DNA of 64,000 nt from Sulfitobacter sp. CW3. GTDB lineage: Bacteria; Pseudomonadota; Alphaproteobacteria; Rhodobacterales; Rhodobacteraceae. A model generated the notes under the pieces. The model was not told the DNA's origin, ran no database searches, and was given only the letters and a program-made list of their open reading frames with translations. The stretch spans positions 186,001 through 250,000 of the forward strand of contig NZ_JAHXRL010000001.1 of the NCBI RefSeq assembly GCF_019392245.1, in the 5' to 3' direction. The translations under genes and the position numbers were made by a program. Below are positions 45,060 to 55,696 of the stretch, piece by piece (the stretch's first letter is position 1; every line of letters starts with the position of its first letter).

Positions 45060-47075
45060 ATGAGCGATATCCGCAAGATCATCATTGACGGTAAAGAAGT
45101 CGAAGTCGAAGGGGCGATGACGCTTATTCAGGCCTGCGAGGAAGTGGGCGTGGAAATTCCGCGTTTCTGCTATCACGAGCGTCTGTCGATCGCGGGTAAC
45201 TGCCGTATGTGTCTTGTTGAAGTCGTGGGCGGCCCGCCCAAGCCTGCCGCGTCTTGCGCGATGCAAGTTCGCGATTTGCGTCCCGGTCCCGAAGGCCAGC
45301 CGCCTGTGGTTAAAACCAATTCGCCCATGGTTAAAAAGGCCCGCGAAGGCGTGATGGAATTCCTGCTGATCAACCACCCGCTGGATTGCCCGATTTGCGA
45401 TCAGGGCGGCGAATGTGACTTGCAAGATCAGGCGATGGCGTATGGCGTTGATTTCAGCCGCTACCGCGAACCGAAACGCGCGACAGAAGACCTTGATTTG
45501 GGTCCGCTGGTTGAAACCCACATGACGCGCTGTATTTCCTGCACCCGCTGCGTGCGTTTCACCACCGAAGTTGCCGGTATTCACCAGATGGGCCAGACGG
45601 GCCGTGGTGAAGATGCCGAGATTACAGCCTATCTGGGTCAGACCCTTGATTCGAACTTGCAGGGCAACATCATCGATCTGTGCCCGGTTGGTGCGTTGGT
45701 GTCGAAACCCTATGCCTTTACGGCGCGGCCTTGGGAATTGTCCAAGACCGAATCCATCGATGTGATGGATGCGCTTGGGTCGAACATCCGCGTCGATACC
45801 AAAGGCCGCGAAGTGATGCGCATGCTGCCGCGCAACCATGATGGCGTGAACGAGGAATGGATTTCCGACAAAACACGTTTCGTCTGGGATGGCCTGCGTC
45901 GCCAGCGTTTGGACACAGCCTATATCCGCGAGAATGGCAAGCTGCGCAAAGCAGAATGGCCCGAAGCATTGGCCGCCGCCGCTGCTGCGATGAAGGGCAA
46001 AAAAGTTGCCGGCCTGATCGGTGATCTGGTTCCTGTCGAGGCTGCATTCGCGCTGAAGCAGTTGATCGAAGGGCAGGGCGGTGTTGTTGAATGCCGCACC
46101 GATGGCGCAAAGCTGCCTGCTGGCAACCGTTCCGGTTACGTTGGCACCGCCACCATCGAAGATATTGATACGGCGCAAGCGATCATGCTGATCGGCACGA
46201 ACCCTGCTGTAGAAGCGCCGGTTTTGAACGCCCGTATTCGCAAGGCTTGGGCGCGCGGCGCAGACATCGGTCACGTCGGTCCTGCGGCTGATCTGACCTA
46301 TGATCATTCGCATTTGGGCAATGGCCCTGCGGTCCTGACCGATTTGCTGAAACGCGATCATTCCGACGTGGCTGATAAACCGTCGCTTGTGATTGTCGGC
46401 ATGGGCGCATTGGCCCGCGAAGATGGCGCTGCTGTTCTGGCCGCTGCAATGGCATTGGCCGAGGCAACGAAATCCGGCTTTATGGTGCTGCACACCGCCG
46501 CGTCCCGCGTGGGCGCGATGGACATCGGCGCTGTGACCGACGGCGGTGTTACTGATGTCGTGTCGGCTGATGTTGTCTATAATCTGGGCGCGGACGAGGG
46601 CGATGTTCCTGCCGGTCCGTTCGTGATCTATCAGGGCAGCCATGGCGATCGCGGTGCACATCGCGCCGACATCATCCTGCCCGGTGCCGCCTATACCGAA
46701 GAAGCCGGGTTGTTCGTTAACACCGAAGGGCGTCCTCAGTTGGCGGCCCGTGCCAGCTTTGCCCCCGGTCAGGCCAAGGAAAACTGGGCCATCCTGCGCG
46801 CGCTTAGCGCCGAGATGGGCGCGACCTTGCCATTTGATTCTTTGGCAGCTTTGCGCAAGGCGTTGGTCGCCGAGGTTCCGCATCTGGGTGATATTGATCA
46901 GGTCGCTGCAAATGACTGGGCCGCTTTGCCGCAGTCCGAAGTGGGCAGCGCGGCGTTCCAGCCGGCTATCGCTGATTTCTATCTGTCCAATCCCATCGCG
47001 CGGGCCAGCGAGCTGATGGCGGAACTTTCGGCGAATGCCAAAGCCCGCCGCGAAGCGCCCATGGCGGCGGAGTGA
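45060..47075 (+). CDS. nuoG: NADH-quinone oxidoreductase subunit G
   Basis: A 671-residue iron-sulfur subunit. N-terminal [2Fe-2S] domain: [28 protein letters not shown] and [30 protein letters not shown] with the His-ligated cluster; [19 protein letters not shown] for further [4Fe-4S] ligands; [14 protein letters not shown] starts the molybdopterin-like domain that has lost its cofactor. Size fits Paracoccus-type Nqo3 (about 670) rather than the 900-residue E. coli form. Ends APMAAE with the recurrent GGCGGAGTGA, which overlaps the start of the next gene by four bases. Confidence 0.97.
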   Translation: MSDIRKIIIDGKEVEVEGAMTLIQACEEVGVEIPRFCYHERLSIAGNCRMCLVEVVGGPPKPAASCAMQVRDLRPGPEGQPPVVKTNSPMVKKAREGVMEFLLINHPLDCPICDQGGECDLQDQAMAYGVDFSRYREPKRATEDLDLGPLVETHMTRCISCTRCVRFTTEVAGIHQMGQTGRGEDAEITAYLGQTLDSNLQGNIIDLCPVGALVSKPYAFTARPWELSKTESIDVMDALGSNIRVDTKGREVMRMLPRNHDGVNEEWISDKTRFVWDGLRRQRLDTAYIRENGKLRKAEWPEALAAAAAAMKGKKVAGLIGDLVPVEAAFALKQLIEGQGGVVECRTDGAKLPAGNRSGYVGTATIEDIDTAQAIMLIGTNPAVEAPVLNARIRKAWARGADIGHVGPAADLTYDHSHLGNGPAVLTDLLKRDHSDVADKPSLVIVGMGALAREDGAAVLAAAMALAEATKSGFMVLHTAASRVGAMDIGAVTDGGVTDVVSADVVYNLGADEGDVPAGPFVIYQGSHGDRGAHRADIILPGAAYTEEAGLFVNTEGRPQLAARASFAPGQAKENWAILRALSAEMGATLPFDSLAALRKALVAEVPHLGDIDQVAANDWAALPQSEVGSAAFQPAIADFYLSNPIARASELMAELSANAKARREAPMAAE

Positions 47076-47458
47076 GGGTTTTGGGGGTGATGATGATCCC
47101 TGCTGTTATGGCTGCCTGCGACGCGCAGGTCCCCATGGCAGAGGATTTCATTCCCGATTATCAGGGCGTGGAAACCAAGTTGCTTGATGGTGATTTGGTT
47201 CAGTTTAACGTGGCCATGACCAAGGCGCGGTCGGCTGAAAATGTGGCGGACTATGCGGAATGCGCTGCGGCGCGGTATACCTTGATCCGGGGCTTTGGAT
47301 TTGCCCGCCATGTACGTACAAATGTTGAGATCGTGGGTGGCGTCTGGCACGCAGATGCTGTTTACACCATCTCGCCAAGCCTGCCACGGGGCTTGAAGAC
47401 AATTGATGCCGAAGTAACCGTGCAAAATTGCATGGAACGCGGCATACCGACGGTGTGA
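47072..47458 (+). CDS. Small putative lipoprotein in the nuo operon
   Basis: A 128-residue protein starting with GTG that overlaps the nuoG stop by four bases (GTGA). N-terminus [19 protein letters not shown] looks like a lipoprotein signal with lipobox VMAAC (cysteine 16). The rest ([81 protein letters not shown]) has a mixed alpha/beta pattern and two cysteines. The family is not recognised by me. A later ATG at 47090 would shorten the signal too far. Seven bases precede nuoH. Confidence 0.7.
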   Translation: MRVLGVMMIPAVMAACDAQVPMAEDFIPDYQGVETKLLDGDLVQFNVAMTKARSAENVADYAECAAARYTLIRGFGFARHVRTNVEIVGGVWHADAVYTISPSLPRGLKTIDAEVTVQNCMERGIPTV

Positions 47459-47464
47459 GGACCT

Positions 47465-48505
47465 ATGGCTGACTTCTTTTTTAACACCACCCTTGGCATG
47501 ATCCTGCTGATCATTGGTCAGATTCTGTTGATCGTGGTTCCTTTGCTGCTGGCGCTGGCCTTTCTTATGTATGCAGACCGCAAGATCTGGGCGAGCGTTC
47601 AGCTACGTCGGGGTCCGAACGTGGTGGGCATCTATGGCTTGCTGCAATCCTTTGCGGATTTCGGCAAATACATCGTCAAAGAGATCGTCGTGCCCGCGGG
47701 CGCAGACCGGCCCGTGTTCTTCATGGCCCCGATGGTCAGTCTGGTCATGGCGCTGGTCGCCTGGGCGGTGATCCCGTTCAATGACGGTTGGGTTTTGTCT
47801 GACATCAACGTGGCCATCCTCTTTGTCTTCGCGGTTTCCTCGCTCGAGGTATACGGCGTGATCATGGGCGGCTGGGCCTCGAACTCGAAATACCCGTTCC
47901 TTGGCAGCTTGCGCTCTGCCGCGCAGATGATCTCTTACGAGGTGTCGATCGGTTTGATCATCATCGGTGTGATTATCTCGACCGGGTCGATGAACTTTAG
48001 CGGGATTGTTGCAGCACAAGACAGCAATTACGGATTGCTCAGCTGGTATTGGTTGCCACATTTCCCGATGCTGATCTTGTTTTTTATCAGTGCCTTGGCT
48101 GAAACCAACCGCCCGCCGTTCGATTTGCCCGAAGCGGAATCCGAACTGGTTGCCGGCTATCAGGTTGAATACTCGTCAACGCCATTCCTGCTGTTCATGA
48201 TCGGCGAACTGGTTGCCGTCGTTCTGATGTGCGCGCTGATCTCGCTGATGTTCTTTGGCGGTTGGTTGTCCCCGATCCCGGGCTTGCCTGATGGCATCTT
48301 CTGGATGGTCGCCAAAATGGGTCTGGTGTTCTTCTTTTTCTCCTTGGTCAAGGCGATCACACCACGCTACCGCTATGACCAGCTGATGCGTTTGGGCTGG
48401 AAGGTCTTCCTGCCGTTCTCACTTTTCTGGGTGGTTTTCGTGGCCTTTGCGGCAAAATTCGAATGGTTCTGGGGTGTTTACGCACGCTGGACAGTAGGGG
48501 GCTGA
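47465..48505 (+). CDS. nuoH: NADH-quinone oxidoreductase subunit H
   Basis: A 346-residue membrane subunit of eight helices at the junction of the quinone site. Loop motifs: [74 protein letters not shown] and the acidic [29 protein letters not shown]. These are the hallmark of NuoH/ND1. A GAGGACCT-type site precedes the ATG. Normal length. Confidence 0.97.
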   Translation: MADFFFNTTLGMILLIIGQILLIVVPLLLALAFLMYADRKIWASVQLRRGPNVVGIYGLLQSFADFGKYIVKEIVVPAGADRPVFFMAPMVSLVMALVAWAVIPFNDGWVLSDINVAILFVFAVSSLEVYGVIMGGWASNSKYPFLGSLRSAAQMISYEVSIGLIIIGVIISTGSMNFSGIVAAQDSNYGLLSWYWLPHFPMLILFFISALAETNRPPFDLPEAESELVAGYQVEYSSTPFLLFMIGELVAVVLMCALISLMFFGGWLSPIPGLPDGIFWMVAKMGLVFFFFSLVKAITPRYRYDQLMRLGWKVFLPFSLFWVVFVAFAAKFEWFWGVYARWTVGG

Positions 48506-48509
48506 TCCG

Positions 48510-48998
48510 ATGACAGACTACACCCGTCACGCCAAATATTTCCTGTTGCAGGATTTCTATCACGGTCTGAAGCTGGGCATTAAATATATGTTCAAGCCCA
48601 AGGCGACGATCAACTACCCTCATGAAAAGGGGCCTTTGTCGCCGCGTTTCCGGGGTGAACATGCCTTGCGTCGCTATGCCAATGGCGAAGAACGCTGCAT
48701 CGCGTGTAAACTCTGCGAGGCGGTATGCCCTGCGCAGGCTATCACAATCGACGCCGAACCGCGTGAAGACGGCAGCCGCCGCACCACGCGCTATGACATC
48801 GACATGACCAAATGCATCTACTGCGGTTTCTGCCAAGAAGCCTGCCCGGTCGATGCGATTGTTGAGGGTCCGAATTTTGAATTCTCGACCGAGACCCGCG
48901 AAGAGCTGTATTATGACAAGGCCAAGTTGCTAGAAAACGGCGACCGCTGGGAAGCCGAAATTGCGCGCAACCTTGAGATGGACGCACCTTACAGATGA
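48510..48998 (+). CDS. nuoI: NADH-quinone oxidoreductase subunit I
   Basis: A 162-residue 8Fe ferredoxin-type subunit with clusters N6a and N6b. Both C-x2-C-x2-C-x3-CP motifs are intact: [14 protein letters not shown] and [14 protein letters not shown]. The N-terminal amphipathic stretch [44 protein letters not shown] anchors it to NuoH. The stop overlaps the next gene by four bases. Confidence 0.97.
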   Translation: MTDYTRHAKYFLLQDFYHGLKLGIKYMFKPKATINYPHEKGPLSPRFRGEHALRRYANGEERCIACKLCEAVCPAQAITIDAEPREDGSRRTTRYDIDMTKCIYCGFCQEACPVDAIVEGPNFEFSTETREELYYDKAKLLENGDRWEAEIARNLEMDAPYR

Positions 48999-49396
48999 CC
49001 CAAACGCCCAACCCTTTTGAAGAAATGATGCGTCAGATGCAGGAAATGGCCAAAGCCTTTCCGGCGATGGATGCCTTTTCGACCAAAGGGTTCGAGGCGA
49101 TGATGGGTAAGATGCCCAAGGACATGATGGAAACGCTGTTTGGCAACACGATGAACCCTGACGGGTTGGATGCCAAAACGCGGATGCTGCTGACGATTTC
49201 GGGCCTGACCATGCAGGGTGCCCAGAACGAAATGGCGCTAAGACAGGCCGTTGTGCACGCGATTGAGGCGGGCGCACATAAGCAGCAAGTGATTGAGACG
49301 ATTGGACAGATGGCGGTTTTTGCCGGTATCCCCGCCATGACCCGTGCGATGCAAATTGCGCAGGAAGTGTTGGATGACAAGGAAGGTGACGCATGA
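48995..49396 (+). CDS. Carboxymuconolactone decarboxylase-like (AhpD-fold) protein in the nuo operon
   Basis: A 133-residue helical protein with the AhpD/CMD fold pattern: [74 protein letters not shown]. No cysteine pair (the CxxC of AhpD peroxidases) is present, so it is more like the decarboxylase or an unknown branch. The methionine-rich N-terminus ([16 protein letters not shown]) is unusual. It overlaps nuoI and nuoJ by four bases each, so it is locked into nuo translation and must be needed in matching amounts, perhaps as an assembly or redox accessory. Function inferred. Confidence 0.8.
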   Translation: MTQTPNPFEEMMRQMQEMAKAFPAMDAFSTKGFEAMMGKMPKDMMETLFGNTMNPDGLDAKTRMLLTISGLTMQGAQNEMALRQAVVHAIEAGAHKQQVIETIGQMAVFAGIPAMTRAMQIAQEVLDDKEGDA

Positions 49397-49995
49397 GCGT
49401 TTTTGCATTTTATCTTTTTGCGATCAGCGTGATTGCTGGCGGGCTTTTTACCGTGATCAGCCGCAACCCGGTGCATTCGGTGCTTTGGCTGATTTTGGCT
49501 TTTCTCAGCGCGGCAGGCCTGTTCGTGATGTTGAACGCGGAATTCGTGGCGATGCTGCTGATCATCGTTTATGTGGGCGCGGTTGCGGTCCTGTTCCTGT
49601 TCGTCGTCATGATGCTCGACGTTGATTTCGCGGAACTCAAGGCGGAAATGGCGCGCTATATGCCGCTGGGGCTGCTGATCGGTTTGATCGTTTTGATGCA
49701 GTTCGTGATGGCCTTTGGCGCATGGGATGCAAATGCCGCTGCCGAAGGGCTGCGCACTCAAGTGGTCAGCGATCAGGTGCAGAACACTGCGGCGTTGGGT
49801 TTGATCCTTTATGATGAATATTTCCTGCTGTTCCAGCTGTCTGGCTTGATCCTGCTGGTCGCGATGATCGGGGCGATTGTTCTGACGCTGCGCCATCGTG
49901 GTGATGTGAAACGCCAGGACGTGGTTGCGCAAATGATGCGCGATCCGGCCAAGGCCATGAAATTGAATGATGTGAAACCGGGGCAAGGTCTATAA
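49393..49995 (+). CDS. nuoJ: NADH-quinone oxidoreductase subunit J
   Basis: A 200-residue membrane subunit with five helices. Typical: [57 protein letters not shown], with the conserved [21 protein letters not shown] stretch, and a last helix [20 protein letters not shown] overlap with the upstream gene. Followed by a 24-codon microprotein gene before nuoK. Confidence 0.96.
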   Translation: MSVFAFYLFAISVIAGGLFTVISRNPVHSVLWLILAFLSAAGLFVMLNAEFVAMLLIIVYVGAVAVLFLFVVMMLDVDFAELKAEMARYMPLGLLIGLIVLMQFVMAFGAWDANAAAEGLRTQVVSDQVQNTAALGLILYDEYFLLFQLSGLILLVAMIGAIVLTLRHRGDVKRQDVVAQMMRDPAKAMKLNDVKPGQGL

Positions 49996-50022
49996 AGCCT
50001 GCCCGAACAAGGATGTGATCCG

Positions 50023-50097
50023 ATGTCACGAACTACAGTAGTTGTGTTGGTTGTCGTTTTGATCGTTGTTTTCGGCGGCTACAACATCATCGGATAA
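50023..50097 (+). CDS. 24-residue single-helix membrane microprotein between nuoJ and nuoK
   Basis: A short frame of 24 codons with ATG at 50023 and TAA at 50095. The peptide begins [17 protein letters not shown] and ends GGYNIIG: a basic start, about 17 hydrophobic residues, and a polar end, so a single membrane helix with the N-terminus probably inside. An AAGGA ribosome site lies at 50009-50013, nine bases before the ATG. It fills the 178-base gap between nuoJ and nuoK, which is otherwise empty. It is shorter than gene callers normally accept. Codon choice is GTT/GTC/GTG-rich. Confidence 0.65.
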   Translation: MSRTTVVVLVVVLIVVFGGYNIIG

Positions 50098-50173
50098 CGG
50101 AACGAACAGGGTTAAACCCCTGAACGCCAAGAACGAAAGAACGCCCGAAACGGGCAAAGAACCGAGGGACGAC

Positions 50174-50479
50174 ATGATCGGAATTGAACATTACCTGACA
50201 GTGGCGGCGACGCTTTTTGTCATTGGCATTTTCGGGCTATTCCTGAACCGCAAGAACATCATCATCATGTTGATGTCGATCGAGCTTATGCTCCTCGCGG
50301 TGAACATTAACTTCGTCGCATTCTCGCATTTCTTGGGCGATTTGGTGGGGCAGGTCTTTACCCTTTTCGTTCTAACGGTCGCCGCTGCCGAAGCTGCGAT
50401 TGGTCTGGCCATTCTGGTCTGCTTCAACCGCAACCGTGGGTCTATCGCGGTTGAAGACGTCAACGTGATGAAGGGCTAA
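50174..50479 (+). CDS. nuoK: NADH-quinone oxidoreductase subunit K
   Basis: A 101-residue three-helix membrane subunit. [50 protein letters not shown] carries both buried glutamates, and [26 protein letters not shown] is the third helix with its tail. ATG at 50174 gives the normal family length; the open frame runs 36 codons upstream, crosses the microprotein gene in another frame and has no family likeness. Purine-rich GAGGGACGAC precedes it. Confidence 0.96.
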   Translation: MIGIEHYLTVAATLFVIGIFGLFLNRKNIIIMLMSIELMLLAVNINFVAFSHFLGDLVGQVFTLFVLTVAAAEAAIGLAILVCFNRNRGSIAVEDVNVMKG

Positions 50480-50483
50480 GATC

Positions 50484-52616
50484 ATGGAAAGCATCATTCT
50501 TTTCGCGCCGCTTGTTGGTGCCTTGATCACAGGTTTCGGTTGGAAACTGATCGGTGAAAAACCGGCGCAGTGGTTTGCAACGGCCATGCTGTTTTTGGCT
50601 GCTTTGCTGAGCTGGGTCGTCTTTCTGACCTTTGACGGCGAGACCCAGCACATCCAGCTGCTGCGTTGGATCGAAAGTGGTAGCCTGTCGACAGATTGGG
50701 CGATCCGCATGGACCGGCTGACAGCGATCATGATGATCGTGATCACCACCGTGTCCAGCCTCGTGCATTTGTATTCGTTGGGGTACATGGCCCACGACGA
50801 AAATTTCAGCGATGCCGAACCCTATCGCGCGCGCTTCTTTGCGTATCTGTCCTTCTTTACCTTTACGATGTTGATGCTGGTGACGGCTGATAACCTTGTT
50901 CAGATGTTCTTTGGCTGGGAAGGTGTGGGCGTTGCCTCGTATCTGTTGATCGGCTTTTACTACAAAAAACCATCGGCAAACGCCGCCGCGATCAAGGCCT
51001 TCGTTGTCAACCGTGTGGGTGACTTTGGTTTCGCGCTTGGCATCTTTGGTCTGTTTCACCTGACCGACAGCATCAAGTTCGACGATGTTTTCGCCGCTGC
51101 ACCTGAGCTGGCTGAAACCACCCTGCATTTCTTGTGGGCAGATTGGAACGCGGCGAACTTGCTGGCCTTCCTTTTGTTTGTCGGTGCCATGGGTAAATCG
51201 GCGCAGCTGTTCTTGCACACTTGGTTGCCAGACGCGATGGAAGGGCCGACCCCTGTGTCCGCTCTGATCCACGCCGCGACAATGGTTACTGCGGGTGTTT
51301 TCCTTGTGTGCCGCATGTCGCCGCTGATGGAATTCGCGCCCGAAGCGATGATGTTCGTGACCTTTATCGGTGCGACCACCGCATTCTTTGCCGCAACTGT
51401 GGGTCTGGTTCAGACTGACATCAAACGCGTTATCGCGTATTCGACCTGTTCGCAGTTGGGCTATATGTTCGTGGCCGCAGGCGTTGGCATGTACTCCGCC
51501 GCGATGTTCCACCTGCTGACCCACGCGTTCTTTAAGGCGATGCTGTTCCTTGGGGCAGGGTCCGTCATTCACGCGATGCACCACGAGCAGGACATGAACA
51601 ACTATGGCGGTCTGCGCAAAAAGATCCCCTATACGTTCTGGGCCATGATGATCGGCACGCTGGCCATCACCGGTGTTGGCATTCCGCTGACGCATTTCGG
51701 GTTCGCCGGCTTCCTGTCTAAGGATGCAATCATCGAAAGCGCTTGGGCCGGTGGCACATCCTATGCCTTCTGGATGTTGGTGATTGCCGCGGCGATGACC
51801 AGTTTCTACAGCTGGCGCCTGATGTTCATGACCTTCTTTGGTAAGCCACGCGGTGACAAGCACACTCATGACCACGCGCATGAAAGCCCGATGGTTATGT
51901 TGATCCCGCTGGGTGTTCTTAGCCTTGGTGCGATCTTCTCGGGGATGGTGTTTTATAACAGCTTCTTTGGTCATGCAGAAGATATCGGCGAATTCTACGG
52001 TATCCCGATGGCCGAAATGGCCGCTGGTGGCGACGCCAAGGTTGAAGGTGCCGAGGACAGCCATGGTGCCGCCGCGACAGACGAAGCACATGGTGCGGAT
52101 ACCCACGCCGACGCAGACCACGGTGACGATGCACACCACGGCCCCAGCTTTGCTGGTGCACCGGGTGAGGGCGCGTTGTTCTTTGGCCCCGATAACACGG
52201 TGCTTGAGGATGCGCATGCAGCCCCAGCATGGGTAAAAGTCAGCCCGTTCATTGCGATGTCGTTGGGTCTTCTTATGGCGGTATGGTTCTACATCTGGAA
52301 CCCGACCTTGCCGGGCCGTTTGGCCGCGAACCAACGCCCCTTGTATCTGTTCTTGCTGAACAAGTGGTACTTTGACGAGATTTATAACGTGATCTTCGTC
52401 AAACCCGCCTCGGCCATCGGTCGTTTCTTTTGGAAGCGCGGCGACGGGGACGTTATCGACGGGACGCTTAATGGCATCGCCATGGGCATTATTCCGTTCT
52501 TCACGCGGCTCGCGGGTCGTTTCCAATCCGGCTACATCTTTACCTACGCCTTCGCCATGGTGATCGGGATCGCGGTCCTTGTGACTTGGATGACGATGAG
52601 CGGGGGGGCAAACTAA
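50484..52616 (+). CDS. nuoL: NADH-quinone oxidoreductase subunit L with His/Asp-rich insertion
   Basis: A 710-residue antiporter-like proton-pumping subunit. Core motifs: [19 protein letters not shown], the lysine/histidine helix [30 protein letters not shown] and [20 protein letters not shown]; a long lateral helix is expected at the C-terminus. Two insertions near residues 455-465 ([13 protein letters not shown]) and 517-555 (a His, Asp and Ala-rich run including [18 protein letters not shown]) make it about 100 residues longer than E. coli NuoL (613) and similar in size to Paracoccus Nqo12. The insertions could bind metals. The start follows nuoK by four bases. Confidence 0.96.
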   Translation: MESIILFAPLVGALITGFGWKLIGEKPAQWFATAMLFLAALLSWVVFLTFDGETQHIQLLRWIESGSLSTDWAIRMDRLTAIMMIVITTVSSLVHLYSLGYMAHDENFSDAEPYRARFFAYLSFFTFTMLMLVTADNLVQMFFGWEGVGVASYLLIGFYYKKPSANAAAIKAFVVNRVGDFGFALGIFGLFHLTDSIKFDDVFAAAPELAETTLHFLWADWNAANLLAFLLFVGAMGKSAQLFLHTWLPDAMEGPTPVSALIHAATMVTAGVFLVCRMSPLMEFAPEAMMFVTFIGATTAFFAATVGLVQTDIKRVIAYSTCSQLGYMFVAAGVGMYSAAMFHLLTHAFFKAMLFLGAGSVIHAMHHEQDMNNYGGLRKKIPYTFWAMMIGTLAITGVGIPLTHFGFAGFLSKDAIIESAWAGGTSYAFWMLVIAAAMTSFYSWRLMFMTFFGKPRGDKHTHDHAHESPMVMLIPLGVLSLGAIFSGMVFYNSFFGHAEDIGEFYGIPMAEMAAGGDAKVEGAEDSHGAAATDEAHGADTHADADHGDDAHHGPSFAGAPGEGALFFGPDNTVLEDAHAAPAWVKVSPFIAMSLGLLMAVWFYIWNPTLPGRLAANQRPLYLFLLNKWYFDEIYNVIFVKPASAIGRFFWKRGDGDVIDGTLNGIAMGIIPFFTRLAGRFQSGYIFTYAFAMVIGIAVLVTWMTMSGGAN

Positions 52617-54172
52617 TGGATCATCACTTGCTTTCCATCATTACCTTTATGCCAAGCTTTGCGGCGCTGATCTTGGCCGTATTCCTGCGCGGCGACGACG
52701 AAGCGGCGGCACGCAATGCCAAATGGCTGGCGTTGATCACGACGACCGTTACTTTCCTGATCTCGCTGTTCATCCTGTTCGACTTTGACCCATCCAACAC
52801 CGGGTTCCAGTTCGTAGATGAAGCGACGTGGATCATGGGCCTGAAATACCGCATGGGTGTCGATGGCATTTCGATCCTGTTTGTTATGCTGACCACTTTC
52901 ATGATGCCACTGGTGATCGCCGCCAGCTGGAACGTCACGACGCGGGTCAAGGAATACATGATCGCATTCCTCCTGCTGGAAACGCTGATGTTGGGCGTCT
53001 TCATGGCGTTGGATATGGTGCTGTTCTATCTGTTCTTCGAGGCAGGCCTGATCCCGATGTTCCTGATCATCGGTATCTGGGGCGGCGCGAACCGGATTTA
53101 CGCGAGCTTTAAGTTCTTTCTCTATACCTTCCTTGGGTCGGTGTTGATGCTGGTGGCCATGGTCGCAATGTATGCGGATGCGGGCACCACCTGTATTGGC
53201 GGTTGCGAGGTCAGCCTGCTGACCCACACCTTCGCCTCCGAGACATTCTCGATTGCTGGAATAACAGTGGTTGGCGGCATGCAAACCATGCTGTTCCTGG
53301 CGTTCTTTGCCAGCTTTGCCGTGAAAATGCCGATGTGGCCTGTGCACACATGGTTGCCAGACGCGCACGTTCAGGCACCGACAGCCGGTTCCGTCGTGCT
53401 GGCGGCGATCCTGTTGAAAATGGGCGGCTACGGCTTCTTGCGGTTCTCGCTGCCGATGTTCCCTGTCGGGTCCGATGTGCTTGCACCGCTGGTGCTGTGG
53501 ATGTCGGCGATTGCGATTGTCTATACATCGCTGGTGGCGCTGGTTCAGGAAGACATGAAAAAGCTGATCGCCTATTCATCCGTCGCCCACATGGGTTTCG
53601 TGACAATGGGTATCTTTGCCTTTAACCAGCAGGGCCTTGATGGTGCGATTTTCCAGATGGTCAGCCACGGCTTTATCTCGGCTGCGTTGTTCCTGTGTGT
53701 GGGCGTGATTTACGACCGCATGCACACCCGCGAGATTGACGCCTATGGTGGTCTGGTGAACCGGATGCCCGCCTATGCGCTGGTGTTCATGTTCTTCACC
53801 ATGGCCAACGTTGGCCTGCCGGGCACCTCTGGGTTTGTGGGCGAATTCCTGACATTGATGGGGATCTTCCAAGTGAATACCTGGGTGGCTGCAGTTGCGA
53901 CGACCGGGGTTATCTTCTCGGCGGCCTATGCGCTGTGGCTGTACCGCCGCGTTGTGATGGGTGACCTGATCAAGGAAAGCCTGCGCACAATCACCGATAT
54001 GACGACCCGCGAGCGTTGGATTTTCGCGCCGCTGATCGTCATGACCCTTCTTTTGGGCGTCTATCCGGCACTGGTTCTCGATATTATCGGACCATCGGTT
54101 TCCGCCCTTGTTGCTAGCTATGATACGGCCCTGGAGGCGGCAAGTGCCGCTGTCCAGATGGCCTCAGAATAA
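52616..54172 (+). CDS. nuoM: NADH-quinone oxidoreductase subunit M
   Basis: A 518-residue antiporter-like subunit with about 14 helices: [21 protein letters not shown] with the key glutamate, [44 protein letters not shown] and [22 protein letters not shown]. The ATG shares one base with the nuoL stop (TAATG). Length and motifs normal. Confidence 0.97.
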   Translation: MDHHLLSIITFMPSFAALILAVFLRGDDEAAARNAKWLALITTTVTFLISLFILFDFDPSNTGFQFVDEATWIMGLKYRMGVDGISILFVMLTTFMMPLVIAASWNVTTRVKEYMIAFLLLETLMLGVFMALDMVLFYLFFEAGLIPMFLIIGIWGGANRIYASFKFFLYTFLGSVLMLVAMVAMYADAGTTCIGGCEVSLLTHTFASETFSIAGITVVGGMQTMLFLAFFASFAVKMPMWPVHTWLPDAHVQAPTAGSVVLAAILLKMGGYGFLRFSLPMFPVGSDVLAPLVLWMSAIAIVYTSLVALVQEDMKKLIAYSSVAHMGFVTMGIFAFNQQGLDGAIFQMVSHGFISAALFLCVGVIYDRMHTREIDAYGGLVNRMPAYALVFMFFTMANVGLPGTSGFVGEFLTLMGIFQVNTWVAAVATTGVIFSAAYALWLYRRVVMGDLIKESLRTITDMTTRERWIFAPLIVMTLLLGVYPALVLDIIGPSVSALVASYDTALEAASAAVQMASE

Positions 54173-54183
54173 AGGACCGCGCG

Positions 54184-55629
54184 ATGATTTCCGCTGATCT
54201 GAATGTCATCCTGCCCGAAATTGTGCTGTCGCTGTTCGCGATTTTGGCACTGCTAGGGGCGGTCTATACGTCAAAAGATAAAACCGGCACGGTGCTGGTC
54301 TGGGCGACGGCTGCGGTGATGATCCTGCTGGCAATCTGGATCGGGATGACCGGCACAGGCGAAACCCGCATTGCCTTCAACGGGCTGTTTATCGAAGACG
54401 GGTTTGCCCGCTTTGCCAAGGTGACGATCCTGCTAAGCGCCGCTGCGGTGCTGATCATGTCAAATGATTACATGCGCGCGCGCGGCTTGCTGCGGTTTGA
54501 ATACCCTGTGTTGATCGCCCTTAGCGTGGTCGGCATGATGATGATGGTCAGCGCGGGCGATCTGATGTCGCTTTATATGGGCCTCGAGCTGCAATCGCTG
54601 GCATTGTACGTGGTCGCGTCCCTGCGCCGTGACAGCATCAAGTCCACCGAAGCCGGCCTGAAGTATTTCGTTTTGGGTGCCTTGTCTTCGGGGATGCTGC
54701 TGTACGGTACATCGCTGGTCTATGGATATGCGGGCACCACGCAGTTTGCAGGTGTTATGAGTGTCGCACAGTCGGGTCACACGTCGCTTGGCCTGCTGTT
54801 CGGGATCGTGTTCCTGATGGCTGGCCTTGCGTTCAAAGTATCTGCCGTACCGTTTCACATGTGGACACCGGACGTATACGAGGGCGCGCCGACACCCGTA
54901 ACGGCGTTTTTTGCGACCGCCCCGAAAGTGGCGGCAATGGCGCTGTTCGCCCGTGTGCTGCATGATGCCTTTGGCAATGCCGTCGCAGACTGGAGCCAGA
55001 TTGTTGCGGTCCTGTCCGTGTTGTCGATGTTTCTGGGCGCGATCGCGGCGATTGGTCAAACCAACATCAAACGTCTGATGGCCTATTCGTCGATTGCACA
55101 CATGGGTTATGCCCTGATCGGTCTGGCCGCGGGTACGCAATTGGGCGTCAAGGCGATGCTGGTCTATATGGCGATCTATGTGACGATGAACATCGGCACC
55201 TTTGCGTTTATTCTAAGTATGGAAAAAGATGGCCAACCGGTCACCGATATTTCGGCGCTGAACATGTATTCCAAACGGGCACCCGGCAAGGCGCTGGCGA
55301 TGCTGGTATTGCTGTTCTCGCTGGCTGGTGTGCCGCCGATGCTGGGCTTTTTCGCCAAATTCGGCGTGTGGCAGGCGGGTGTTGATGCCGGTTTGATCTG
55401 GCTGGTCGCAGCAAGCGCTGTCGCCTCGGCGATTGGTGCATATTACTATCTGCGCATCGTGTTCCTGATGTATTTCGGCGAGGAAGGCGACGACCGTCTT
55501 GATGGTGGTAAAAATGGCCTGCTGACCGGGTTCTTGATTGCATCCGCTGTGATCATGGTGGTCGGTATCGCCAATATGTTCGGCGTCGAGGAAGCCGCTA
55601 TCCGGGCTGCGGCGACGCTGGTTAACTGA
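54184..55629 (+). CDS. nuoN: NADH-quinone oxidoreductase subunit N
   Basis: A 481-residue third antiporter-like subunit. [78 protein letters not shown] and [21 protein letters not shown] are canonical. It completes the set of 14 complex I subunits in this operon, with no gap in the order A-B-C-D-E-F-G-H-I-J-K-L-M-N. The following birA start or its upstream frame begins four bases after the stop. Confidence 0.97.
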   Translation: MISADLNVILPEIVLSLFAILALLGAVYTSKDKTGTVLVWATAAVMILLAIWIGMTGTGETRIAFNGLFIEDGFARFAKVTILLSAAAVLIMSNDYMRARGLLRFEYPVLIALSVVGMMMMVSAGDLMSLYMGLELQSLALYVVASLRRDSIKSTEAGLKYFVLGALSSGMLLYGTSLVYGYAGTTQFAGVMSVAQSGHTSLGLLFGIVFLMAGLAFKVSAVPFHMWTPDVYEGAPTPVTAFFATAPKVAAMALFARVLHDAFGNAVADWSQIVAVLSVLSMFLGAIAAIGQTNIKRLMAYSSIAHMGYALIGLAAGTQLGVKAMLVYMAIYVTMNIGTFAFILSMEKDGQPVTDISALNMYSKRAPGKALAMLVLLFSLAGVPPMLGFFAKFGVWQAGVDAGLIWLVAASAVASAIGAYYYLRIVFLMYFGEEGDDRLDGGKNGLLTGFLIASAVIMVVGIANMFGVEEAAIRAAATLVN

Positions 55630-55655
55630 TCCGATGGTGGGGCCCGTGAGCGAGG

Positions 55656-55690
55656 GAGCCTCCGGCGGGGATACTTACAAGCCAGAGAAG
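55656..55690 (+). repeat. Dispersed intergenic repeat, copy 6
   Basis: GAGCCTCCGGCGGGGATACT then TACAAGCCAGAGAAG. It lies between nuoN and birA. If birA were to start at the ATG at 55634, the repeat would be translated within it; if at the GTG at 55697, the repeat is the untranslated leader and provides the purine-rich ribosome site. Confidence 0.65.
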
Positions 55691-55696
55691 CAGGGC

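Noticed and set aside
44826..46883. A 685-codon open frame on the minus strand opposite nuoG
   Set aside because: Mirror frame of nuoG, which has all expected cluster motifs; the antisense product resembles nothing and has no ribosome site.
50460..52526. A 688-codon open frame on the minus strand opposite nuoL
   Set aside because: It is the antisense of a certain gene; its product is His/Gln/Arg-rich low-quality sequence with no motif, as expected from the codon bias of nuoL.
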